NCBI GenBank assembly: GCA_000436695.1
Contig: HF992611.1
Span: 1-45,511, forward strand
DNA length: 45,511 bases
Origin: Prevotella sp. CAG:1185
Lineage (GTDB): Bacteria; Bacteroidota; Bacteroidia; Bacteroidales; Bacteroidaceae
Reading direction: 5' to 3'
The position numbers and the translations under genes are program-made. A model generated the notes under the pieces. The model ran no database searches. It was not told where the DNA came from and was given only the letters and a program-made list of their open reading frames with translations. Below are positions 1-6,882 of the stretch, piece by piece; the first letter of the stretch is position 1; each line of letters starts with the position of its first letter.

Positions 1-496
1 AACAGTAGATAATAATCTTTTTAAGGGGCGACTAATTAATGTGATCCCGACGAATTGAGTTCAGAACAAAGTCGGTTGAATATCAATCGTTCTCGTAACA
101 TTGATATATAGCTTCTTTTTAAAGCAGAAATATTCAGCTATTGTACTAAATTTATCAAAGACCATATGTCTTGAATCTATGGTCACTGTTCACGGAACGA
201 TATAAAGTAATATTTTCAAGATAGAAATGCTTCAGACAACGATAGTCTTAATTATGGGAAAGTATCATAATAAGCATAATTTTATGCATTTAACCTGGTT
301 GTGGCACGATGAATTCTATAAGTTTGCTTTTGGTGATCGTAGCGAATATTGTTTGTATTTCTTTGACTTTCAATACTATAAAGATTCAACAAATTTCGCT
401 AGTCACCAAATTTACAAGAACTTACAATTCGTCCAACTTACGTTAAAAACAAATATAAAATATTTTCAATTTTCATTATTTGCATAATAATAGATG
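1..496. other. A+T-rich left edge, no supportable gene
   Basis: No reading frame here looks like a preserved gene. An 86-codon plus-strand frame (227-487) has skewed composition, no recognisable domain and no promoter. Its first half has a loose K-Y...H-L-T...W...F-G pattern reminiscent of the N-terminus of Bacteroidetes IS4-type transposases, but the match is too weak to call. The next real gene runs toward this region from the right, so it is downstream sequence of the secreted-protein cluster. Confidence 0.4.
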
Positions 497-1075
497 TTAC
501 CAATTTGTATAATTGTCATAAAGAACCCAATTCGCTGATTGGTAAAAGATAGGGGTATCTCCACTATAATAATCTAAGCTCATAGTATAATATAATTCCA
601 TATCCCCATCTTTAATAACAGCTTTAAAGCTTAAAAAACTTATTTCTTCATTGGCAATCTTATTACTGTCATAGCTGGGGTATATACCACTGCAATCTCC
701 ATTACTACCATAAGAGCCGTCAGCATTACAAACTACAATTAATTTATCCCTATATTCACCTCCCCACCAAGCACCTATTTTCCATTTTCCATATTCTCTA
801 CCTTGAACAAAACTCCATTGCAGAGTTTTGTTGCTAATCTGTGCCTTAGCTTTTTTTATACCGTTATCTAACGTTTTCATTTGCACATAAATTACACCAT
901 CACTTTCATATATTTTCATATCACCATAACCCAATCTATCTGCCTTGCCACTTTTCCTCCATACACCTAAATACTCGTTATAATCGTTTGAATTCTGTTG
1001 TCCAAACATTACGAATGGAAAAAACGTCAGAAATATCATTACATAGATAAACTGTCGATTAATATTATTTTTCAT
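497..1075 (-). CDS. Small exported protein of unknown function
   Basis: I do not recognise the family. The open frame extends upstream to 1129, but I place the start at 1075, because the Met there begins a normal signal peptide (basic MKNNINRQ, a hydrophobic stretch to about residue 24, likely cleavage before QQ). The mature part of about 165 residues opens with a YLGVWRKSG segment and is rich in short beta-strand-like stretches, Tyr, Trp and Gly. That resembles small lipocalin-like barrels of Bacteroidetes, but this is an impression only. It is the last gene of an all-minus cluster of exported proteins, follows the zinc-ribbon gene, and shares the cluster's low G+C. No terminator is obvious after it. 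Confidence 0.6.
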   Translation of the reverse strand: MKNNINRQFIYVMIFLTFFPFVMFGQQNSNDYNEYLGVWRKSGKADRLGYGDMKIYESDGVIYVQMKTLDNGIKKAKAQISNKTLQWSFVQGREYGKWKIGAWWGGEYRDKLIVVCNADGSYGSNGDCSGIYPSYDSNKIANEEISFLSFKAVIKDGDMELYYTMSLDYYSGDTPIFYQSANWVLYDNYTNW

Positions 1076-1195
1076 AATTTCATCTTTTTTTTTGATTAAA
1101 CAAATATTTTGTAGCATACAATAAGTCAAGTATCGTAAATTCTATAACAATATATATTTTTTCATCTTATTGCTTGTTTTGAATGATCATATTAC

Positions 1196-1537
1196 CTAAT
1201 TATATTCTGCGCCACAAGTAAAGCATTTTAAATAGTATACAATAACTTGTTTATATGGATGTCCTGTCCCGTTGCACGCTTTACAGTCTGGACCATCATA
1301 CCTAATTTTCCCGTTTATTATCCGCCCCTGTCTTCCTGTACCATTACATACAGTGCATTTTCTGGATTGGTCATGTCTGTTTACAACTTTACTGCACTGC
1401 GTTAGTATTCCTTTCCCGCACTTAGGGCAGACTTGATCTTTATAGATGTTATTATTAACACATTCATGTTTAGTCGCATTATTATGACTAATTTTGAAAT
1501 TCTGATTGGCACAAATTATTGTTGGTATGGCCATCAT
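1196..1537 (-). CDS. DnaJ-like zinc-ribbon protein, signal peptide out of frame
   Basis: The 113-residue open part carries four cysteine pairs in the manner of the DnaJ central zinc-finger domain: CPKCGKG, CTVCNGTG, CKACNGTG and CFTCG. Two of these are exact CxxCxGxG repeats, so zinc binding is very likely. No J domain or substrate domain is present. The frame begins MMAIPTIICA, which looks like the tail of a signal peptide. Just upstream an ATG at 1563 is followed by nine A residues (1552-1560) and runs into a stop. With one more A it would read MKKKIFLIFMMAIPTIICA in frame, a textbook signal peptide. The gene is therefore frameshifted, phase-variable, expressed by slippage, or wrongly sequenced at the homopolymer. 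As it stands the product would lack an export signal. Its role is unknown. Confidence 0.55.
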   Translation of the reverse strand: MMAIPTIICANQNFKISHNNATKHECVNNNIYKDQVCPKCGKGILTQCSKVVNRHDQSRKCTVCNGTGRQGRIINGKIRYDGPDCKACNGTGHPYKQVIVYYLKCFTCGAEYN

Positions 1538-1729
1538 AAAAATTAAAAAGATTTTTTTTTCATAGCTATATTATTTTTTAGTTAAAGTTTATATTGCCTT
1601 TGGTTAATTAATTTATTACATGTTTATGATATTGACGATATGATGTTTTCGTTATGATAACTATATGGACCTATTAAGAAACTTTTTGGTCATTATATTT
1701 TATCAATACAAAAATTATTGTGACAAGTT

Positions 1730-3430
1730 TTAGTTCTCATTTATCTTTTTCATATCGGCAACATTTTTTGTTATACTTATTGTTACATAGGTCATTCTCA
1801 CCATATCTTCTACACAAACCCATTCATAAACGCTGTGTGCAGCTTGTTGACCGCTGTATATGCAAGGTCCTCCACGGAGCCCCTTGGCCGCCATCATTGC
1901 GGATGTTGTACCGCCACGTTCACTGCAGGGACTCATTTTTAAACCGTACTTATCAGCGCTTTTAGTTATTATTTCAGCTGTTCCTGGATACATCGTATAA
2001 GCAATGTTTTCGTATTGCATTGTTTCGTGTCCAGCTTCAATTCTTACAAAAGGATACGCTTTAGCTGTAAGTATTTCAGCATTTTTCAGCATTTGACGTA
2101 ATGTGTCACCTTCATTTTTATCAAAATATCTCAGTCGTACTTTTACAAGATAGTCTTCCGCTAGTTCTTTTCCCATGCTGTCTGTCGGATGTGTCATTGA
2201 GTAGCAATGTATATATCCTTGTTTGTCTTTACTTGCAGAAGGATGTTTCTTTGGATCTATCTGTCCTATGAAATATGAAGCTGCCGTTAATGCATCACCA
2301 TATTTATTTACGAATCCGTCACCAGGATGTGTATCGTGTCCGATGAAATGATAATTGAGCATGGAGGCAGTAAAGTTTTCAACAGAAAATTTATCGGGCA
2401 TATTTCCGTCAACATCTATTATAATGTCAGGATTTCCGTCAACATATTTTCCTTCGAAACGGTCTGCTGCGCGTCCTATATCTTCATTTTGTGAAAATAC
2501 GAAATACAAATCACCATGTTTAATCTTTTTGTTTTTAACAATTATTTCTATTGCTCCTACAAGTACCGTTACACCTGCTTTGTCGTCAGCGCCTAGCAAT
2601 GTGCTTCCGTCAGATGTTATTATAGTTTTTCCTTTACAATTTTTTAAGTGCGTACCTTGTGGACTATTGGGGCTTAGAACTATTCCTGCAGGAAGTTTAA
2701 TGTCTCCTCCGTCATAATTGTAATGAACAATAGGCTTAATATTCTGTGCCGGAGTCTCAGGCGTAACATCAAGATGAGCCATAAACATAAGTGAAGGAAC
2801 GTCTTTGTTCTTAATGTTTGAAGGTATCTTTACATACACATATTGGTCGTTACTGCGTATTATTGTTGCATCACTGCCTTTGCATATTCCGCATAATTCG
2901 TTTTCCAAATATTCAGCTATCTTTATTTGCCCAGGAGATATAGGAAAAACATTCATGTCAGCAGTATCTATGCTTTGGCTGCTTATTTTAGCATAGTTTA
3001 GAAAACGGTTTTCTGTTCTTTTTATATATTTCATCATCCTATTTATGGCTGTGGTTTTATGTATGGATATTTTATGATTTTTGCCATTAAATGAATTTAT
3101 AAAATTAGGTGCAATTTTCCCATTATGTAAATTTTTGGGATTTGGTATTATTCCTTTATTATTATTGTTATTATTATTAGGGCTATTTATATATTTTGTT
3201 GTTGATAATACTCCCATATTCGGTAACGCCTTTTGAGGCATTGGGTACTTTTGAGTCTCAATTGCTGATTCTATAATTTTTGCGTTTGTTACTACCTTAA
3301 AGCTATTTTTTGTGGCGGCTTTCAGCGAATTCTTTATTATTTTAAACTTTTGCGCCTTAGATTCAAATATAACAAAGTTAAATGCAATAATGCATGCAAG
3401 TATAGCTAAAATTTTATCTGTCAATTTCAT
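1730..3430 (-). CDS. Exported peptidase T-like M20 metallopeptidase
   Basis: The C-terminal ~430 residues match the tripeptide aminopeptidase PepT family of di-zinc M20 peptidases. The zinc and catalytic motifs are in order: AHLD (H219, D221), LLGADDKAG (about 279-285), QNEDIG with E316 as catalytic base and D317 where PepT has a second Glu, IDVDG (D341), the HPGDGF loop (368) and a late HSVYEW (H532). Typical PepT is cytoplasmic and about 410 residues long. This one has a signal peptide (residues 1-27, ending ESKAQ) and a further ~105-residue, Lys/Asn-rich, probably disordered linker containing a run of seven Asn (85-91). I infer that it trims short peptides in the periplasm or at the surface. 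It lies between exported proteins of unknown function. Confidence 0.8.
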   Translation of the reverse strand: MKLTDKILAILACIIAFNFVIFESKAQKFKIIKNSLKAATKNSFKVVTNAKIIESAIETQKYPMPQKALPNMGVLSTTKYINSPNNNNNNNKGIIPNPKNLHNGKIAPNFINSFNGKNHKISIHKTTAINRMMKYIKRTENRFLNYAKISSQSIDTADMNVFPISPGQIKIAEYLENELCGICKGSDATIIRSNDQYVYVKIPSNIKNKDVPSLMFMAHLDVTPETPAQNIKPIVHYNYDGGDIKLPAGIVLSPNSPQGTHLKNCKGKTIITSDGSTLLGADDKAGVTVLVGAIEIIVKNKKIKHGDLYFVFSQNEDIGRAADRFEGKYVDGNPDIIIDVDGNMPDKFSVENFTASMLNYHFIGHDTHPGDGFVNKYGDALTAASYFIGQIDPKKHPSASKDKQGYIHCYSMTHPTDSMGKELAEDYLVKVRLRYFDKNEGDTLRQMLKNAEILTAKAYPFVRIEAGHETMQYENIAYTMYPGTAEIITKSADKYGLKMSPCSERGGTTSAMMAAKGLRGGPCIYSGQQAAHSVYEWVCVEDMVRMTYVTISITKNVADMKKINEN

Positions 3431-3527
3431 GATTAATAAATTTAATGGTTATTTTTAGTAAATGTTAATTTAATACAGAATCATGTCATGAAATAGCAAT
3501 ATAGTGAATACTTCTATTAATATAAAA

Positions 3528-4172
3528 TTACTTCGGTAAATAGTAGTTTATGTCGAATCTGATAAATATGGTATAGTTTGCTTTGCCTTCTACTTCATCG
3601 AGACACGGCTTTTGATCAGAAGGACATAACAATATAGTTTTACGGTCTTTTGTGATAAAGATGTTTTTCTTTATGTTGTCTGTTGAATAACCAAAAGTGT
3701 AATACAAATCCACTTTGTCACCATTCTTTAATATATCGGGATCAATATTAAGATCAGAACATGCTTCAAATTCTGTCTCTACGCCATAGTAGTAATATGA
3801 AGTGCTATAACCATCGTATCTGTACTTACGGTCGTCTTTTGCAATGTCGTTATAAAAGTTGAGCCATCTGTTAAGGTAGTTTATGGCCTGTTGTCTAGTA
3901 TAATTAACAGTTTGGTAATTAGACACCATACCATAATTTAAACTTCCCCATGTATTGTTTTCAAAAAGAACATCTCCATTATCTAAAAATATCAATGCCC
4001 AAAAATTTGGACCTTTTAAAGTTGCATACTCAAAATTTAGAAAACCTCTGCTATCTAGGCATTCATCTAAAGGAAGGTAATAATATACACAGGAGGATTT
4101 ATAATTTATCTTTTTGCCATAAATAGGTATTACAGATAAAATAATGATAATAAAGGTGATAAGTTTTTTCAT
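3528..4172 (-). CDS. Tyr-rich exported protein, unknown family
   Basis: This protein of 214 residues begins with a clear signal peptide (MKKLITFIIIILSVIPIYG, cleavage near KKIN). The mature protein is unusually rich in Tyr, Asn and Asp, with segments such as SYYYYGVE, and its alternating hydrophobic pattern suggests a beta-rich fold. I recognise no domain and no catalytic motif. Three Cys residues (SSCVYY, EACSDL, LLCPSD) would be in an oxidising compartment. It lies 56 nt after the TPR gene and about 100 nt before the peptidase-T-like gene, in the same orientation and base composition, so co-expression is plausible. Confidence 0.6.
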   Translation of the reverse strand: MKKLITFIIIILSVIPIYGKKINYKSSCVYYYLPLDECLDSRGFLNFEYATLKGPNFWALIFLDNGDVLFENNTWGSLNYGMVSNYQTVNYTRQQAINYLNRWLNFYNDIAKDDRKYRYDGYSTSYYYYGVETEFEACSDLNIDPDILKNGDKVDLYYTFGYSTDNIKKNIFITKDRKTILLCPSDQKPCLDEVEGKANYTIFIRFDINYYLPK

Positions 4173-4228
4173 AATAAATATAATTATTGGTTAATATTCT
4201 TTTGAACTCTATTATAGCATATTCTTTT

Positions 4229-5011
4229 TCATTGTATTTTGTAAAAAATAACTTTGTGATTTTCATTCCATATCCATGATGAATTGTTCCATGCATGATT
4301 TATATAACCTACTAGTTTGTTTTCTGACAAATTTTCATCATTCTCTTGATAAAAGAAACAAATATGAATATATAAATTGCTTATATTCTCTGAACCGATA
4401 AATTTAACTCTGAAAGATTCTGCATGAATTGAATTACCTGTATTTAGTATGTATTTTCCATAATCGGGCCAATACCCGAAATTTATAGTTTGCCAATCTG
4501 TTACTCTCTCTAAGTAGGCAGAATACTCATAAGGAACTGTAACAGTACCATTACTATTAACTTCAAAGCAGTAAGTGTTACCGCCGAATTTAATTTCAGG
4601 GGCTGTAACCCATTTACCTACTAAATTTTTATTAAATCTTATTTTTCTTATATTTCTAAATGTTTCACATTTATTACTTTCTTCTTCGGCAATATCCTTT
4701 TTGTCTGGACACAATTCAACATATTTTTTGAAACATTCTTGCGAACGGTCTATCCAACTTGATATATACCCTTTGCCATAAAGTTTTCCTAATTCAAAGT
4801 AGGCTTCAGGATAATCTTGAATGGCAACAAGCTTTTCAAGTTCATTTATTACAAGTTCGTTTTCGGAAAATGTCTTTGCTTCTTCTTTGTATATCATCGC
4901 ATTGTTCCAATATCTTTTTGCCTCAGGGCTTAAAGTCTTATTGGTTTTCTGTTGTGCTGAAATATTAAAAGTTAAGAAAAGGAATAATATGAGTAAAGAT
5001 TTAAAATGCAT
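4229..5011 (-). CDS. Exported TPR/Sel1-like protein with beta-rich C-terminus
   Basis: 260 residues. A signal peptide (MHFKSLLILFLFLTFNISA, then QQK) is followed by a helical region of about 110 residues that reads like Sel1/TPR repeats (YPEAYFELGKLYGKGYI, then SQECFKKYVELCPDKKD). The C-terminal half begins LVGKWVTAPE and is beta-rich and aromatic, like the other small exported proteins in this block. A scaffold or adaptor role at the envelope would fit the TPR part, but this is inference. It is the first coding gene after the candidate small RNA whose U-tract ends about 75 nt upstream of this ATG. The RNA could therefore be a long attenuated leader for this gene instead of an independent transcript. 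Confidence 0.6.
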   Translation of the reverse strand: MHFKSLLILFLFLTFNISAQQKTNKTLSPEAKRYWNNAMIYKEEAKTFSENELVINELEKLVAIQDYPEAYFELGKLYGKGYISSWIDRSQECFKKYVELCPDKKDIAEEESNKCETFRNIRKIRFNKNLVGKWVTAPEIKFGGNTYCFEVNSNGTVTVPYEYSAYLERVTDWQTINFGYWPDYGKYILNTGNSIHAESFRVKFIGSENISNLYIHICFFYQENDENLSENKLVGYINHAWNNSSWIWNENHKVIFYKIQ

Positions 5012-5085
5012 GTTAAAAGGAATTTTGTGCCTTGCAAACTCCTTAAAATAGGCGGTTAATAATTTCTCAGATTAGATACTAAAAA

Positions 5086-5361
5086 AGACGTGGGAGTTTC
5101 TACTTGTCGCTTATCCCACAGTCAGGCTCTCGCATTGCCTCTCTCTTAGGATAAACAACGCAGTCAGCCCACGTCACGACATATTATAATCATAAGGAAG
5201 AATACTATTCCTCCTTCTATAATACACCTCACGTAGACGCTTTTCGTCGCTTTATCTTCGAAGAGAGTTCAAATTTGCGAGATTCGACTGTCGAAGATAA
5301 CGTTTGTAAACGTCCTTTACCAGTAAATAACTCACGCTTAACTTTATATAGTTATATGAGC
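5086..5361 (-). ncRNA. Candidate structured small RNA A (or attenuated leader)
   Basis: Read on the minus strand, a perfect Bacteroidetes promoter (5367-5397) would start a transcript near 5361. It carries, in order: the ~80-nt element shared with RNA B, with stem TATCTTCGA/TCGAAGATA and a GACG/CGUC hairpin; a hairpin with arms AAGGAGGAA and TTCTTCCTT; and a long interrupted rod closed by GACGTGGG/CCCACGTC, with inner stems TTATCC/GGATAA and AGGC/GCCT. A run of six U follows immediately (forward A run at 5086-5091). No reading frame is preserved. The rod with internal loops recalls 6S RNA in outline, but I cannot identify a family. Expression and boundaries are inferred from promoter and terminator signals. 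Confidence 0.6.
5236..5316 (-). repeat. Copy 1 of shared structured element
   Basis: About 80 nt, closely similar to the copy at 5511-5594. The conserved core is TCTTCGA...TCGAAGA enclosing a 25-30-nt A+T-rich loop, then a GACG/CGUC hairpin. On the other side is an ACGTTT-containing arm ending AAGGACG. The substitutions between the copies fall mostly in loops, which suggests selection on RNA structure. Confidence 0.7.
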
Positions 5362-5366
5362 TATTG

Positions 5367-5397
5367 CAAAATTACATTATTTTTATTATTTGCCAAA
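5367..5397 (-). promoter_or_regulatory. Promoter of small RNA A
   Basis: On the minus strand TTTG (5394-5397) is followed after exactly 19 nt by TAATTTTG (5367-5374). This is the full consensus for the primary sigma factor of Bacteroidetes. The expected start is near 5361. Confidence 0.75.
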
Positions 5398-5408
5398 TAA
5401 AATATGTG

Positions 5409-5634
5409 AAAAAATAACGTTTTAATTATTTTTAATAATTAACAATTGCGTGAATTGTTTTATATAAATCTGTGTCGCTGTATAGAGTATTTATAATCGT
5501 TATTATCCAAGGCGGACGTTTCCGTCGTTATATCTTCGAAGAGAATTTAGCTTTGCAAGATTTGACTGTCGAAGACAACGTCCGCAAACGTCCTTAATGA
5601 TTTTTTACATGGGTATTTTCCGTTAGTAATTGTT
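5409..5634 (-). ncRNA. Candidate structured small RNA B (tandem paralogue of A)
   Basis: A second minus-strand promoter (5641-5672) would start a transcript near 5634. About 40 nt later it enters the same ~80-nt element found in RNA A. Here the outer stem GCGGACGTT/AACGTCCGC and the hairpin GACG-GAAA-CGTC are perfect. Downstream are a small hairpin (ACAATT/AATTGT, 5442-5458) and a weak A+T hairpin followed by six U (forward A run 5409-5414), which I take as a provisional end. It lacks the long 3' rod of RNA A. The promoter of RNA A starts just past that end, so the two are arranged as separate tandem units. Confidence 0.45.
5511..5594 (-). repeat. Copy 2 of shared structured element
   Basis: Direct repeat of the element at 5236-5316. 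This copy folds better: an outer 9-bp stem (5512-5520 with 5578-5586) encloses a GNRA-like hairpin and the TCTTCGA/TCGAAGA stem. I found no third copy in the window. Confidence 0.7.
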
Positions 5635-5640
5635 ACATTG

Positions 5641-5672
5641 CAAATATATTATTTTTTAAAGTTTTTTCCAAA
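5641..5672 (-). promoter_or_regulatory. Promoter of small RNA B
   Basis: On the minus strand TTTG (5669-5672), 20 nt, then TATATTTG (5641-5648), a full match to the Bacteroidetes consensus. No coding gene follows for more than 600 nt, so the promoter is best explained by an RNA gene. Confidence 0.7.
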
Positions 5673-6271
5673 TAAAATAAAGAATAATTTTATAAAAATT
5701 AAATTTTAATTTACAATAGGTTTAAAATTAACTATTTAACTTGTATATTTCTATTTTTGTTGAATTATATTCTTTTATTGTTTGTAATACTTTGTTATTA
5801 AAGATACTTCATTAGGTCAGATTTTCTGATATGATATTTATCTATAGTGTAATTAAATTTATCTAATTTATAGCAAAACGTCATTTACCTATCGTCATGT
5901 GAAAGTTGGAAAATAGAGTAATTCTGTTGCTTATTTATTGGATATGTTATGCATTTTATGGTGTTTTGCGTGCTAAAATGACGGGTTTTTTGGTGCAGAA
6001 AGCGTGATGTTGTGTGTTATTATGCCGTTTTTTGTGATGTAGATGGGCGAGTTGCTTGTCAATAATGACCGGTTTTTTAATCGTAACTCTATGGTTTACT
6101 ACCCGTAAATGGCCGAGTAATGTTTTTTAACATTATAAGATTTTTGCACATAATTGTGGATAACTTTCTATTGTGTTGATATAATGGTTGTTACGACTGC
6201 ACACAAAAATAGTTGATTTTTGCGTATAATTTATGGTTTTCGGAAAAAATGTGGATATGTGCACATACGAA
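5673..6271. other. A+T-rich non-coding stretch
   Basis: No gene is supported here. The part to about 5900 is very A+T-rich. Between 5980 and 6080 a G-rich short motif recurs loosely (AATGACGGGTTTTTT, ATGCCGTTTTTT, AATGACCGGTTTTTT), and a small palindrome TAATGTT/AACATTA lies at about 6120-6137. DnaA-box-like sites follow. A 12-bp palindrome TATGTGCACATA sits at about 6257-6268. The region separates the accessory secreted block from the queG transcription unit. Confidence 0.5.
6142..6163. promoter_or_regulatory. Pair of inverted DnaA-box-like sites
   Basis: TTTTGCACA (6142-6150, plus) and TGTGGATAA (6155-6163, the complement of TTATCCACA) face each other across 4 bp. Both fit the DnaA consensus TTWTNCACA. 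A one-mismatch copy, TGTGGATAT, lies at 6250-6258. They adjoin the A+T-rich block on the left. Binding is inferred only. Confidence 0.4.
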
Positions 6272-6317
6272 AAATCACAATGAAAGCAAATTTTGATGTT
6301 TGCTTTCATTGTGATTT
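6272..6317 (-). terminator. Perfect 19-bp hairpin 3' of the queG unit
   Basis: Arms 6272-6290 and 6299-6317 are perfectly complementary around an 8-nt loop. The hairpin lies 55 nt beyond the last stop codon of the queG unit. No long U-tract follows on either strand, so it may terminate weakly or protect the mRNA 3' end. Confidence 0.6.
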
Positions 6318-6372
6318 GTGTGCTGAAAGGCTTTGCCTGTTAAGTTTTGCTTATGTTATAAAAAGCATTATA

Positions 6373-6882
6373 TCAATGGGTTTTGCCGATGTTTTTGCCG
6401 TGAGAGTAAGCCTGTGCGGCAATTTCGCCTATTATTTTATCGGCCATGTCTACGGCTATAGTGCCGGCTTCGGGCAGTCGGGTGTAGTTGGTTTCGTGCT
6501 CATCCTGCGACTCCAGACGGCCACATAACAGCAGTTCGAAGTTGCGCTTATATTCGCTCACCATAGCCTGATAGAAGTTGTCGGTGCGGCATGCAAAGCG
6601 GACCAGCTCCATGTCGGTTGTTCCGGGCTTCATGAACTCGCGCAACTGCTGCTCCATCTCCTCTGTCGTGAAGTTGAGGCGCATCAGTGCAAAGAAGGCC
6701 TCACGGTTGAAATAGCGTGATATGTTCTCATAATGGTTGAGCATGGTCTTCTTTATGTTTATAGGTTCAAAACGGTTTTGGATGTCGGTGCCGGTCTGTT
6801 CCTCGAGTATTCCTGTTACGAAGTATTTGAAGAAACTTCTTACTACGGCAGCCAGCACGATGTCTTTGCTTATTTCTTTCAT
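6373..6882 (-). CDS. Conserved Bacteroidetes protein after queG
   Basis: 169 residues, mostly alpha-helical by inspection, with no signal peptide or membrane segment. I do not recognise a named domain. The region MKPGTTDMELVRFACRTDNFYQAM and the Glu-rich helix before it look like a conserved core, and no metal or nucleotide motif is visible. Its ATG overlaps the queG stop in the ATGA manner, so it is almost certainly co-translated with queG. A function in tRNA queuosine modification is possible from context only. It is the last gene of the unit and is followed by a perfect hairpin. Confidence 0.7.
   Translation of the reverse strand: MKEISKDIVLAAVVRSFFKYFVTGILEEQTGTDIQNRFEPINIKKTMLNHYENISRYFNREAFFALMRLNFTTEEMEQQLREFMKPGTTDMELVRFACRTDNFYQAMVSEYKRNFELLLCGRLESQDEHETNYTRLPEAGTIAVDMADKIIGEIAAQAYSHGKNIGKTH

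Noticed and set aside
227..487. 86-codon plus-strand frame with a faint IS4-transposase-like pattern
   Set aside because: Only scattered residues match and the spacing is wrong; no inverted repeats or catalytic residues are visible. A translated search of 1-500 against transposase profiles would decide.
5086..5361. Naming the RNA as 6S, RNase P or tmRNA
   Set aside because: The rod is 6S-like in outline only. I saw no RNase P or tmRNA hallmark sequence and cannot run covariance models.
6220..6528. 102-codon plus-strand frame
   Set aside because: It runs across the perfect hairpin and into the 3' end of the minus-strand gene at 6373, with no promoter; treated as a shadow.
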